From the NCBI RefSeq assembly GCF_003217095.1, contig NZ_QJSR01000002.1, positions 434,001-498,000 on the forward strand: a DNA stretch of 64,000 nt. The letters are read 5' to 3'. The notes below the pieces were generated by a model. That model was not told the origin of the DNA. It was given only the letters and a program-made list of their open reading frames with translations, and did no database searches. Positions 21,044-29,304 of this stretch are shown piece by piece. This stretch comes from Rhizobium sp. PP-CC-3A-592. GTDB taxonomy: Bacteria; Pseudomonadota; Alphaproteobacteria; Rhizobiales; Rhizobiaceae. A program made the position numbers and the translations under genes. Position 1 is the first letter of the stretch. Every line of letters starts with the position of its first letter.

Positions 21044-21418
21044 ATGAAAACCATGATCACCCGACTTGCCGTTGCTGCGCTGATCGGCGTCTCCGGCCTT
21101 TCCGCCTTTGCCGGCACCGCATCTGCCGACCAGATCCGTCTCGGCCTCCACTCCGGCTCCGTGGTCGATGTTCAGTATCGCGACGAGCGCGACTGGTCGC
21201 GTAACCGCCACGACCGCGATCACCGCGACTGGGGTCGTGACCGCCGGGGTCGTTGCGCACCGTGGCTTGCTGCCGACAAGGCCAGCGCCTACGGCCTGCG
21301 CCGCGCCCGCGTGGTCGATGTCACCCCGCGCCGTGTCGTCGTCGAAGGCCGCTTTCGTGGGGGTTTCCGCACGGTAACATTCGCAAATGTCCGGGGATGC
21401 CCCGCTCTCGGCCGGTAA
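21044..21418 (+). CDS. small secreted basic protein of unknown function
   Basis: 124 aa, with GAGGA 8 bases before the ATG. A clear Sec signal peptide covers about residues 1-28 (MKTMITRLAVAALIGVSGLS, then a TASA-type cleavage site before DQIRLG). The mature protein has an Arg/Asp/His-rich stretch (RDWSRNRHDRDHRDWGRDRR) and two cysteines (CAPW and GCPALGR) that may form a disulfide. Similar small periplasmic proteins are common in rhizobia and have no known role. A strong terminator follows. Confidence 0.78.
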   Translation: MKTMITRLAVAALIGVSGLSAFAGTASADQIRLGLHSGSVVDVQYRDERDWSRNRHDRDHRDWGRDRRGRCAPWLAADKASAYGLRRARVVDVTPRRVVVEGRFRGGFRTVTFANVRGCPALGR

Positions 21419-21471
21419 TCGAGCAGTTGGACTTGCGATCGGCATCTTCGGGTTGCCGGTCGCATGAATCG

Positions 21472-21511
21472 AAAAGCCTGCCTGGTCCAAACGGAGCCGG
21501 CAGGCTTTTTC
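21472..21511 (+). terminator. terminator of the small secreted protein gene
   Basis: An AAGCCTGCC / GGCAGGCTT stem with a 16-base loop and a run of five T, about 55 bases after the stop. Confidence 0.82.
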
Positions 21512-21660
21512 CGTGATGGGCGCTCTTGATGAGAGTCGGCGAGGAAGCGGGAGAGAGCCTGGCAGCACACCGTCCCTCTGCTCCGACTCGAATCGCCTCT
21601 GTCGCGGCCCGACCTTGGACCTTACGAGCGGCGATGGACGTTCCTATCCACCAGAGACAG

Positions 21661-21689
21661 AGCGGCGAGCCGGGGCAGGGCTCGCCGCT
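21661..21689 (-). terminator. hairpin after the SIMPL gene
   Basis: A perfect 11-bp stem (AGCGGCGAGCC / GGCTCGCCGCT) with a 7-base loop lies 13 bases beyond the leftward gene's stop. The U-tract is poor on that strand. Confidence 0.55.
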
Positions 21690-21701
21690 TTACCTTTGCG
21701 G

Positions 21702-22460
21702 TCAGGGATCGATCGCAAAGGTCACGTTGACCGTGACGTTATAGTTGTTTTCGCCATTGGCGATCGGCACGGACGTTTCGGCCATATCCTTGGCCATGGC
21801 GCGGGCCATGGGCATCGGTTCGGGGCGACCGGCATTCTCGTTGATCTCGATCACCCGCCCGAGTTTGACGCCGGCCGCTTCGGCAAGCGTCCGCGCTTTG
21901 GCTATCGCGTCGGCAACGGCGGCCTTGCGGGCTTCGTTGAGCGTTGCGTCCGGCTTGTCGTTCGTAAACTGGATGCTGCCGCCCTGATTGACACCGAGCG
22001 TCACGGCCTGATCGATGATCGCGCCCAGCTTGGCGATCTCGCGCAGACGCACGGTCAGCGTGTTGGCCACCTGATAGCCGATGAGGGTCGGGGGCTCGGT
22101 GCCGTTGTTGTTTTCGGGGTAACGGTACTGCGGATTGACGGCAAAGCCGGATGTCTGGAGATCCCGATCGGCGATGCCGCCGGTGCGCAGTGCGCCCAGC
22201 ACATCGGTCATCGACTTCGAGTTGCCATCGAGCGCTTCCCGCGCCGTCTTGCCGTCCGTCACCACGCTGAAGGAGAGGATCGCCATATCCGGCGCAACGG
22301 CCGCGCGTCCTTCGCCGCTGACCTCGATCACGGCCTCGCGATGCGGCGGCGGTGGTGTCTGGGCGAAAGCGGGCAGGGCCGCCGTGGTCGCCAGGGCGAG
22401 CGCGAGAACGGGAGCGAGACCAGCCGAAAGGGCACGGCGCAGGCGGAGCGTTGACGTCAT
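21702..22460 (-). CDS. SIMPL domain (DUF541) periplasmic protein
   Basis: 252 aa with a Sec signal peptide of about 34 residues (ALSAGLAPVLALALATTAAL, then AFAQ). The mature part is one SIMPL domain: VIEVSGEGRAAVAPDMAILS, a central TSGFAVNPQYRY and a C-terminal ARAMAKDMAETSVPIANGEN. The fold resembles bacterial oxidative-stress-defence proteins such as E. coli YggE, but the molecular function is not known. The gene is monocistronic, facing left, with the tRNA gene upstream on the other strand. Confidence 0.92.
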   Translation of the reverse strand: MTSTLRLRRALSAGLAPVLALALATTAALPAFAQTPPPPHREAVIEVSGEGRAAVAPDMAILSFSVVTDGKTAREALDGNSKSMTDVLGALRTGGIADRDLQTSGFAVNPQYRYPENNNGTEPPTLIGYQVANTLTVRLREIAKLGAIIDQAVTLGVNQGGSIQFTNDKPDATLNEARKAAVADAIAKARTLAEAAGVKLGRVIEINENAGRPEPMPMARAMAKDMAETSVPIANGENNYNVTVNVTFAIDP

Positions 22461-22614
22461 ATCAGGTTCTTTCTCTTCATCTATTTCGTCCCTGCAACCT
22501 TGTTGCGGGCCGAATGTGAAGGGAATACGGCGGTCCCTTGTGACAATCCCGAAATTCCGCTAAAGCCATCCCGCGGAGGCCACCATTGACCTCCCGCAAA
22601 CGGCACCGCCGTCA

Positions 22615-22690
22615 GGGCCTGTAGCTCAATGGTTAGAGCCGGCGGCTCATAACCGCTTGGTTGGGGGTTCGAGTCCCTCCGGGCCTACCA
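22615..22690 (+). tRNA. tRNA-Ile2 (anticodon CAU, lysidine-modified type)
   Basis: 76 bases including encoded CCA. The cloverleaf folds cleanly: a 7-bp acceptor with G-U ends, a GCTC/GAGC D stem with an 8-base loop, GGCGG/CCGCT around the loop CTCATAA, and a GGGGG/CCCTC T stem with TTCGAGT. The anticodon CAT is at 22648-22650. The anticodon arm GGCGGCTCATAACCGC followed by TTGGT resembles E. coli ileX rather than elongator or initiator Met. I therefore call it the AUA-reading tRNA-Ile with a lysidine at C34; tRNA-Met is the alternative. Confidence 0.88.
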
Positions 22691-22891
22691 TTCCTATTAA
22701 GTTATTAAAATACTTGGAATTTTTTCCACGTAAAAGCCACTATGCGAGGGCAAGTGCGCCTGCGGAATGTACGCCAAGCGCGCGCCTTCAGCAGGCATGC
22801 TGCTGAGCGCCGTCGTCCGTCGGGAGAAGCTCTGACCTCGCAATCGAGTCTCTCGCGAATGGTTCCGAAGCCACCCCTGGCCAGGCTTCCT

Positions 22892-23446
22892 TTACCCCCG
22901 GAACGTGCCGTATCCACCGTTGTGGTAGAGCAAGGGTACGCCTTCCTTTTGCCTGATGGCGAGGACGCGGCCGATGATGATGGCGTGGGTGTGGTGTTCG
23001 ATGATGTGCTCGACTTCGCAGTCGATGGCGGAGAGGGCGTCGCTGAGGACGGGCGCGCCGCTGGCGAGTGTTGTCCACTCGGCGCCGTCATAGCGGGCGG
23101 GGCCTCGGAGGCCGCCTTTTCCGGCGAAGCGATCGGCGATGTCCTGCTGGTCGTCCGACAGGATGTTGACGCAGAAATGGCCGTGGCGGGCGATCACCGG
23201 CCAGCTGGAGGACGAGCGGTTGATATTGACGATCATCGTCGGGGGATCGACGCTCAGGGCCGTTGCGGAGGTTACCGTGGCGCCGGTCCGGTCGTCCGTG
23301 CCGGCGGTGATGACGGAGACCGTGGCGGCGACGTGGCGCATGGCCTGCTTCAACTGCTCTGTCCCATCGAACTGGACGATGGACAGCGGCGCTTTGGGCG
23401 CAGCGCTGGCGCCGTTTGCGGCTGAAGAGGTCTTGGCAAGGCTCAT
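22892..23446 (-). CDS. flavin reductase family protein
   Basis: 184 aa. After a 25-residue low-complexity start, the flavin-reductase-like FMN-binding domain runs to the end: MRHVAATVSVITAGTDDRTG, ATVTSATALSVDPPTMIVNI, HFCVNILSDDQQDIADRFAG and a C-terminal HAIIIGRVLAIR with PLLYHNGGYG. Such proteins supply FMNH2 to two-component monooxygenases. An SsuD-type monooxygenase that needs FMNH2 lies 4.5 kb away in the same island, so this is its likely partner (inference). Its own promoter region carries a TGTCTA-N9-TAGACA palindrome. Confidence 0.9.
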   Translation of the reverse strand: MSLAKTSSAANGASAAPKAPLSIVQFDGTEQLKQAMRHVAATVSVITAGTDDRTGATVTSATALSVDPPTMIVNINRSSSSWPVIARHGHFCVNILSDDQQDIADRFAGKGGLRGPARYDGAEWTTLASGAPVLSDALSAIDCEVEHIIEHHTHAIIIGRVLAIRQKEGVPLLYHNGGYGTFRG

Positions 23447-23539
23447 CGCATTTTCCTTCCGGAGTGGCCGGGCTCGAGGCTGCCGGCATGGGTTCGGCGC
23501 GGGCGATTGCTGCCCATCTCCGATAGGCCGGCACGATAA

Positions 23540-23560
23540 TGTCTACTTGAATGCTAGACA
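23540..23560. promoter_or_regulatory. palindrome in the flavin reductase promoter region
   Basis: Inverted repeat TGTCTA-N9-TAGACA, about 95 bases before the flavin reductase start. On the minus strand a TTGTCT-N17-TATCGT promoter candidate overlaps it, so it may be an operator. No regulator can be named. Confidence 0.4.
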
Positions 23561-23619
23561 AAGAAGAGAATGCCACCGCGGGCATCGCACCGGGAATGGA
23601 TTTCCGTTTTCACCGGCTC

Positions 23620-25098
23620 TTACGGTGCGGTGATCCCGGTGGCGTGCCGTTGCGCAATGAGCGCGTCTGCGATGCGAGCGGCGACGAGGCGGGCGTGCTC
23701 GCTCACCTGCGGCAGGCCCATCAGCTCACCGAAGCGACCGCGGGCAAGGGGGCCGGATATCAAGAGGCTGTCTTCCGGTCGACCATTCCTGTCGAGTGCA
23801 TGGGATTCCCCGTCGCAATCGATGCCGAGGCCAGTCGGGTCGAGGCGGAGATGGCCGGTGTCCCGGAGATCGCGCAGCCAGCCCTGACTGTCGAGAATGC
23901 CGCCATGGGCGGGGCCGGTGGTCACGACCACGGCGTCGAAGAGGCGTTCGATGGTGCTGGCCGACCCTTTCAGCTTCAGCGTGACGCGGATGCGGTCACC
24001 CTCGACGCGGGCTTGCCGGACGGAGCCTGCGACGATGTCGAGGCGGCCCGTTTCGATCGCCGTATCGAGTGCCTGTTCGACCTGCGGGGCGATGCGGAAG
24101 CGGTGGACGTCCCAGAAGACCCGGAGGTGTCGAACGATCCGGCGGCGCTCGGTGATCGACAGGCCGGGCCAGAAGGTGGCGGCCTGTGTGCGAACCTGAT
24201 CGATGACGGCATGCCATGTGAGGCCGGTGGCTTGCGCCGCTCGGATGGCGTTGCGGACGCGTTTGACGAGTTCGCGGGCAGACGTCGGTGGTGGGGCGAG
24301 AAAGTCGCCGAAGGGTTCCTGCGGGAACGACGCATGGCCGCGCGAGCGCAGGCCGCGGCGCGAGACGGAGAGGATGCGGCCGTGATGGCCGGTGCCGGTG
24401 AGCGAGGCAACGACGTCGGCGGAGGTCAGGCCGTTTCCGACGATGAGGACATCGTCGTCCGGACGGATCGCGGCGAGGGAGCGGGGTCGCGTCGGATCGG
24501 GTACGAAGCGCGGATGGTTACCCAGTGCTTCGGCGAGCGCGCGGTGCGGAGCCGGTGGTGGATGCGTCGTGGCGATGACGACGAGGGTGGCGTCGTGGCG
24601 CGTGCCGGTGTCGTCCTCGATCTCCCATCGGCCCGCACCGCTGCGCACCGCCGTCACGGCCGAGCGGACGTGGCGCACGGCGCCGCTTTCGATGTGCGGC
24701 TTCAGGCTGTCGGCGACATAGGCGCCGAACATGCCGCGTCGCGGGTAGAGCGCGCCGTCCGGGCGTCTCGCCTGGCTGTCTTCGGCGGTCGCGTTCGTCC
24801 GCTCAAGCCAGGCGGCGAAGTGCTCCGGCTCGTCCGGGCGTAGGCTCATGCGGGCCGCGGGCACGTTGATGCGATGGGCCGGATCGGCGGTGTCGTAGGC
24901 AAGGCCGCGGCCGATTTCGGGGCGGGGCTCGAAGACGACGATGTCGGTCTGGAAGGCGACGTCGACGTTTCCGGCCAAGTGATAGGCGACCGCCGCACCG
25001 GAAAACCCGCCACCGATAATGGCGATGGTTTTGCGGGCGCCAACCCTGGGCTGGCCTGCCTGAACAGCAGCAGACAGGCGCACATCGGTGATCGTCAT
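23620..25098 (-). CDS. FAD/NAD(P)-binding protein (COG4529 type)
   Basis: 492 aa from the ATG at 25098. It starts with a Rossmann dinucleotide motif (IAIIGGGFSGAAVAYHLAG), then the family signature INVPAARMSLRPDEPEHFAA near residue 80, and a second nucleotide-binding motif (DDVLIVGNGLTSADVVASLTG) near residue 210. These mark the FAD-NAD(P)-binding group of uncharacterised flavoproteins that resemble flavin monooxygenases. It has a paralogue at 29305-30738 with the same NVPA-RMS-PDEP signature. The two flank an ssu operon, which suggests a role in oxidising or reducing a sulfonate-derived compound (inference). It is on the same strand as the flavin reductase, 173 bases upstream of it. Confidence 0.85.
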   Translation of the reverse strand: MTITDVRLSAAVQAGQPRVGARKTIAIIGGGFSGAAVAYHLAGNVDVAFQTDIVVFEPRPEIGRGLAYDTADPAHRINVPAARMSLRPDEPEHFAAWLERTNATAEDSQARRPDGALYPRRGMFGAYVADSLKPHIESGAVRHVRSAVTAVRSGAGRWEIEDDTGTRHDATLVVIATTHPPPAPHRALAEALGNHPRFVPDPTRPRSLAAIRPDDDVLIVGNGLTSADVVASLTGTGHHGRILSVSRRGLRSRGHASFPQEPFGDFLAPPPTSARELVKRVRNAIRAAQATGLTWHAVIDQVRTQAATFWPGLSITERRRIVRHLRVFWDVHRFRIAPQVEQALDTAIETGRLDIVAGSVRQARVEGDRIRVTLKLKGSASTIERLFDAVVVTTGPAHGGILDSQGWLRDLRDTGHLRLDPTGLGIDCDGESHALDRNGRPEDSLLISGPLARGRFGELMGLPQVSEHARLVAARIADALIAQRHATGITAP

Positions 25099-25164
25099 GA
25101 GGGTATCACATCCATTCGCTTCGAGTTGGTGCACTTTCCACCGAATGCGGGCCTGCTGCAAACG

Positions 25165-25175
25165 TAGAAATTCTA
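25165..25175. promoter_or_regulatory. short palindrome upstream of the sulfonate operon
   Basis: TAGAAATTCTA is an 11-base perfect palindrome in an AT-rich patch in the gap between the divergent flavoprotein and ABC transporter genes. It is a possible regulator site for sulfur control; the factor is unknown. Confidence 0.3.
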
Positions 25176-25281
25176 AGGATTTGATAGATAATAGAAAGCC
25201 ATTCCTTCTTCCCGGCAGGCCTCCTTTCTACCTTTCCTACCATTCACGGCAGCGTGCCGGAGTTGAGAGGACGGTTGGGAC

Positions 25282-26262
25282 ATGGCGACGATTTTGGGCA
25301 AATTCCTGGCATTCGGCATTGCCACCGGCGTGGTGCTTGCAGGGGCCGTGACCGGCGCGCTTGCTGCCGATGTGAAGGAGATCCGGATCGACTGGGCCAC
25401 CTATAATCCGGTCAGTCTGCTCCTCAAGAAGGAAGGCCTGCTGGAAAAAGCGTTCGAGAAGGACGGGATCAGCATTCGCTGGGTTCAGTCTGCCGGGTCC
25501 AACAAGGCGCTCGAATATCTGAATGCGGGGTCGATCGATTTCGGGTCCACGGCCGGCGCTGCGGCGCTGATCGCCCGCGTCAACGGCAATCCCATCAAGT
25601 CCATCTATGTCTATTCGCGTCCGGAATGGACGGCGCTGGTGACGGGCAAGGATTCGACGATTGCGAGCGTCGCCGATCTCAAGGGCAAGACCGTTGCCGT
25701 GACGCGCGGAACGGATCCGCATGTGTTTCTGGTGCGGGCGCTGGCCGATGCCGGGCTGACATCGAAAGACGTGAAGTTCGTGCTGCTGCAGCACGCCGAT
25801 GGCCGGCTGGCGCTGAGCCGCGGCGACGTCGATGCCTGGGCGGGTCTCGATCCGCTGATGGCGGCAGCCGAAGTGGAGGAGGGCGCAAAGCTCTTTTATC
25901 GCAAGCCTGACAACAACAGCTGGGGCGTGCTGAACACGCCGGAAAGCTTTGCCACTGAACATCCCGAGATCGTGAAGCGTGTTCTGGCCGCCTATGAGGA
26001 GGCGCGCAAGCAGGCGCTGGCGGATCCCGCTGCGTTGAAGGCGGCGCTGATCGAAGCCGCAAAGCTGCCCGAGGCGGTCATCGACCGTCAGCTGGAGCGC
26101 ACCGATCTCTCCACATCGCGCATCGGCGATGTGCAGGCCGAGACCATCACCAAGGCAGGCCTCGCTCTTCAGGAAGCGGGCGTTCTGCCGGCCGATGCCG
26201 ATATCCGGAAAACGGTGGCCGACCTTATCGACCCAAGCTTCAGTCAGGACCTTATTCAGTAA
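25282..26262 (+). CDS. ABC transporter substrate-binding protein, aliphatic-sulfonate type (SsuA-like)
   Basis: 326 aa with a Sec signal of about 28 residues (FLAFGIATGVVLAGAVTGAL, then AADVKE). The mature protein has the NMT1/SsuA-like fold: IRIDWATYNPVSLLLKKEGL, then KALEYLNAGSIDFGSTAGAA and SRPEWTALVTGKDSTIASVA. It should bind a sulfonate or related sulfur compound in the periplasm and deliver it to the permease encoded next. It is the first gene of a four-gene run whose last member is an SsuD monooxygenase, which supports sulfonates over nitrate, taurine or thiamine precursors. Confidence 0.88.
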   Translation: MATILGKFLAFGIATGVVLAGAVTGALAADVKEIRIDWATYNPVSLLLKKEGLLEKAFEKDGISIRWVQSAGSNKALEYLNAGSIDFGSTAGAAALIARVNGNPIKSIYVYSRPEWTALVTGKDSTIASVADLKGKTVAVTRGTDPHVFLVRALADAGLTSKDVKFVLLQHADGRLALSRGDVDAWAGLDPLMAAAEVEEGAKLFYRKPDNNSWGVLNTPESFATEHPEIVKRVLAAYEEARKQALADPAALKAALIEAAKLPEAVIDRQLERTDLSTSRIGDVQAETITKAGLALQEAGVLPADADIRKTVADLIDPSFSQDLIQ

Positions 26263-27149
26263 TGACCATCGGCGCGGCAGAAGCAGGGCTGGGAGCGGGC
26301 GTCGGCGACGGGCGGGCGGAAACGGCTGCCGTTTCGCGACGCGCATCATGGCTGCGCCCTTCGGCAGGCGGATGGGGCGGTGCGCTCATTCGGTTCGGCC
26401 TTGCCGTCGCACTGCCGCTCGGCGCGTTTCTTTTTTGGGAGCTGGCGGTCGATAGCGGGCTCGCCAGCGGGCGGCTCGTTCCGCCGCCGTCGCGCATTCT
26501 TGCCACGCTCGCCGATCTGTGGACGGCGGGGCAGCTTGCCGACCATATCGCCTCGACCTGTCTGCGCGTGCTGCTCGGCTTTCTTGCCGGTGCCGCGGCC
26601 GGTGCGCTTGCGGGAAGCCTTACCGGCTATTTCCGGTTCGTGCATGCGGCGGTCGATCCAACCTTGCAGGCGCTGCGCGCCATCCCGTCGATCGCCTGGG
26701 TGCCGCTGTTCATCCTCTGGTTCGGCATCTTCGAGACATCCAAGGTGGTGCTGATCGCGACGGGTGTGTTTTTTCCCGTCTATCTCGGCGTGTCCACAGC
26801 GCTGCTCTCGGTCGATCGCAAGATCGTCGAGGTCGGGCGGATCTTTCGGCTAAGCGGGTTCGATCTTGTTCGGCGCATCCTTTTTCCTGCCGTGCTGCCG
26901 GCGTTCATCGTGTCGCTGCGGGCAGGGCTCGGGCTTGGCTGGATGTTCGTCGTCGCGGCGGAGTTCATGGGCGCATCGGAAGGGCTCGGCTATCTTCTCG
27001 TGGATGGCCAGCAGCTCGGCAAGCCGGATCAGATCATGGCGGCGATCCTGATCTTCGCGGTCATCGGCAAGCTGTCGGATGCGCTTCTGGTGCGCGCCAC
27101 CGCGCCGCTCATTGCGTGGCAGGACAATTTCAGCCGGGGAGGTCTCTGA
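26262..27149 (+). CDS. ABC transporter permease (SsuC-like)
   Basis: 295 aa; its ATG overlaps the stop of the binding-protein gene by one base. After a variable 40-residue N-terminus come about six membrane helices. The EAA loop that contacts the ATPase is visible around VDRKIVEVGRIFRLSGFDLV. Similarity in size and layout is to the SsuC/TauC/NrtB group of inner-membrane permeases. The tight overlaps with both neighbours show translational coupling within one operon. Confidence 0.92.
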   Translation: MTIGAAEAGLGAGVGDGRAETAAVSRRASWLRPSAGGWGGALIRFGLAVALPLGAFLFWELAVDSGLASGRLVPPPSRILATLADLWTAGQLADHIASTCLRVLLGFLAGAAAGALAGSLTGYFRFVHAAVDPTLQALRAIPSIAWVPLFILWFGIFETSKVVLIATGVFFPVYLGVSTALLSVDRKIVEVGRIFRLSGFDLVRRILFPAVLPAFIVSLRAGLGLGWMFVVAAEFMGASEGLGYLLVDGQQLGKPDQIMAAILIFAVIGKLSDALLVRATAPLIAWQDNFSRGGL

Positions 27150-27940
27150 TGCTGTCGCTGACGGGACTGGGCAAGATCTATGCTGGCGGCGTGCAGGCGC
27201 TCGCCGGCTTTACGCTGGATGCGCAGCCGGGCGAGATCGTCGCCGTCATCGGCGGTTCGGGCTGCGGCAAGAGCACGCTTCTGCGGTTGATCAGCGGGCT
27301 CGACACGCCGACCACGGGCACCGTCAGCATCAATGGTGAAACGGTCGAGCAGCCGCATCCGCTGATCAACCTCATCTTTCAGGAGCCGCGCCTTCTGCCC
27401 TGGCTCAGCGTCCTAGAGAATGTCGGCTTCGGGCTCGCGCATCTACCGCGGGCCGAGCAGATGCTGCGGATCAACGAGGCGCTCTGTCGCGTGAACCTGG
27501 AGGCCTATGGCGATCGGCTGCCGAAGGCGCTCTCCGGCGGGCAGGCGCAGCGCGTCGCCATTGCCCGCGCGCTGGTGCCCCGGCCGGAGGTTCTGCTGCT
27601 CGACGAGCCCTTTTCCGCGCTCGACGCCTTGACGCGCGAGACGCTTCAGCAACATCTCCTCGATATCTGGTCGGAGACGCAGGCGACGATGATCCTCGTG
27701 ACGCATGATATCGACGAGGCCGTTTCGCTCGCCCACCGCGTCATCGTCATGAAGCCGTGGCCCGGCCGTATCCTCGATGAGATCGTCATCGCTCGGCCGC
27801 ACCAGCGCGGCGGTGCCGATTTCGATCGTGCGAGGGCCGCCGTCCGCGCTGCGCTCGATCAATCCCTTTCCGTCTCGGCCCCTGCTGAAATCCGCAAGGG
27901 CCGGGCACAGCATCCATCCGTTCTGGAGACATCGCCATGA
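27149..27940 (+). CDS. ABC transporter ATP-binding protein (SsuB-like)
   Basis: 263 aa. All ATPase motifs are present: Walker [10 protein letters not shown] (about residue 37), a Q-loop in [15 protein letters not shown], signature [15 protein letters not shown], Walker [13 protein letters not shown] and the switch histidine in [10 protein letters not shown]. The RLLPW motif after the Q-loop is characteristic of the nitrate/sulfonate/taurine importer branch. It starts within the permease's stop (TGATG) and its stop overlaps the ATG of the monooxygenase gene. Confidence 0.93.
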   Translation: MLSLTGLGKIYAGGVQALAGFTLDAQPGEIVAVIGGSGCGKSTLLRLISGLDTPTTGTVSINGETVEQPHPLINLIFQEPRLLPWLSVLENVGFGLAHLPRAEQMLRINEALCRVNLEAYGDRLPKALSGGQAQRVAIARALVPRPEVLLLDEPFSALDALTRETLQQHLLDIWSETQATMILVTHDIDEAVSLAHRVIVMKPWPGRILDEIVIARPHQRGGADFDRARAAVRAALDQSLSVSAPAEIRKGRAQHPSVLETSP

Positions 27941-29106
27941 CTTCCGCCCCTGAAAAAATCAACGTTCTCTGGTTCCTGCCGACCCATGGCGACAGCCGCT
28001 ATCTCGGCACCACCATCGGCGGCCGCAATGTCGATCTCGCCTATCTGAAGCAGGTCGCGCAGGCAGCCGATTCGCTCGGCTATTACGGGGTGCTCATCCC
28101 CACCGGCAAGAGCTGCGAAGACAGCTGGGTCGTCGCGTCGGCGCTCGCACCCCTCACGGAAAAGCTGAAATATCTGATCGCCGTTCGCCCCGGCCTGTTG
28201 TCGCCGACGCTGGCCGCCCGGATGACGGCGACGCTCGACCGGATTTCCGAAGGCCGCGTGCTCATCAACGTCGTCACCGGGGGCGATCCGATCGAGAACA
28301 AAGGCGACGGCATTCACTATGCCCATGGCGAGCGCTACGAGGTGACGGAGGAGTTCCTCCACATTTACAAGGCGCTGCTGCAGGGCGAGACGGTCAACCA
28401 CAAGGGCAAGCATTTCGATATTCAGGATGGGCGCGTGCTGTTCCCGTCCTACCAGACGCCGCATCCGCCGCTCTACTTCGGCGGCTCCTCCGGCATCGGG
28501 CAGGAGGTCGCGGCCCGCACCATCGACAAGTACCTGACCTGGGGCGAGCCGCCGGAGGATGTTGCGAAGAAGATCGCCGAGGTTCGGGCGCTGGCCGACC
28601 GCGAAGGCCGCGAGGTCACCTTCGGCATCCGCCTGCACGTCATCGTGCGCGAGACGGCGGAAGCGGCCTGGCGTGCCGCCGACGAACTCATCCAGTATCT
28701 CGATGACGATACGATCGCCGCGGCGCAGAAGGTCTTCGAGCGGATGGACTCGGTGGGCCAGAGCCGCATGAGCCGCCTGCATGGCGGCCGTCGCGACAAG
28801 CTGGAGGTCAGTCCCAATCTCTGGGCGGGCGTCGGCCTCGTGCGCGGCGGCGCCGGCACGGCACTGGTCGGCGATCCCGATCAGGTGAAGGCGCGGATGG
28901 AGGAGTATCGCGAGATCGGCATCGATACGTTCATCATGTCGGGCTATCCGCATCTCGAGGAGGCCTACCGTTTCGGCGAGCTGGTCCTACCGAACCTGCC
29001 GCTGGCCCATCCCGTCAGGACGCGCGAAAAGTCGATCAACACCGGGCCGTTCGGCGAGACGATCGCGGGCGACCATCGCCCGACACTGAAGGTCAGCCAG
29101 TCCTGA
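27937..29106 (+). CDS. ssuD: FMNH2-dependent alkanesulfonate monooxygenase
   Basis: 389 aa. SsuD oxidises alkanesulfonates with FMNH2 and O2 to aldehydes plus sulfite, freeing sulfur for cysteine synthesis. The luciferase-like barrel is clear: [20 protein letters not shown] at the start, then [14 protein letters not shown] with the active-site cysteine, [10 protein letters not shown], and [20 protein letters not shown]. Its start overlaps the SsuB-like gene by ATGA. Reduced flavin must come from a reductase; a candidate is at 22892-23446. A TauE/SafE exporter at 35996 could remove excess sulfite, though it is not adjacent. Confidence 0.94.
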   Translation: MTSAPEKINVLWFLPTHGDSRYLGTTIGGRNVDLAYLKQVAQAADSLGYYGVLIPTGKSCEDSWVVASALAPLTEKLKYLIAVRPGLLSPTLAARMTATLDRISEGRVLINVVTGGDPIENKGDGIHYAHGERYEVTEEFLHIYKALLQGETVNHKGKHFDIQDGRVLFPSYQTPHPPLYFGGSSGIGQEVAARTIDKYLTWGEPPEDVAKKIAEVRALADREGREVTFGIRLHVIVRETAEAAWRAADELIQYLDDDTIAAAQKVFERMDSVGQSRMSRLHGGRRDKLEVSPNLWAGVGLVRGGAGTALVGDPDQVKARMEEYREIGIDTFIMSGYPHLEEAYRFGELVLPNLPLAHPVRTREKSINTGPFGETIAGDHRPTLKVSQS

Positions 29107-29304
29107 TCTCGTCACGAGGTCATCGCCGATACCGACGCCCGCTGTCGGCGCGGGTGTCGGCGAAGGCTCGACCGCGTCGTCTATAAAATCACTCGACAAA
29201 CTCCGTGACGTCTCTACCTTGGGCGTGTTGCGGTCATCAGGCGTTCCGGTTTGCTGCCGGGATGCTCCAGGATGCCGTGCCGAAGACAGACGGAGGGTTT
29301 GCTC

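Noticed and set aside
22691-22891. AT-rich patch after the tRNA gene as an integration (att) scar
   Set aside because: No repeat of the tRNA 3' end, integrase or mobile gene was seen on either side.
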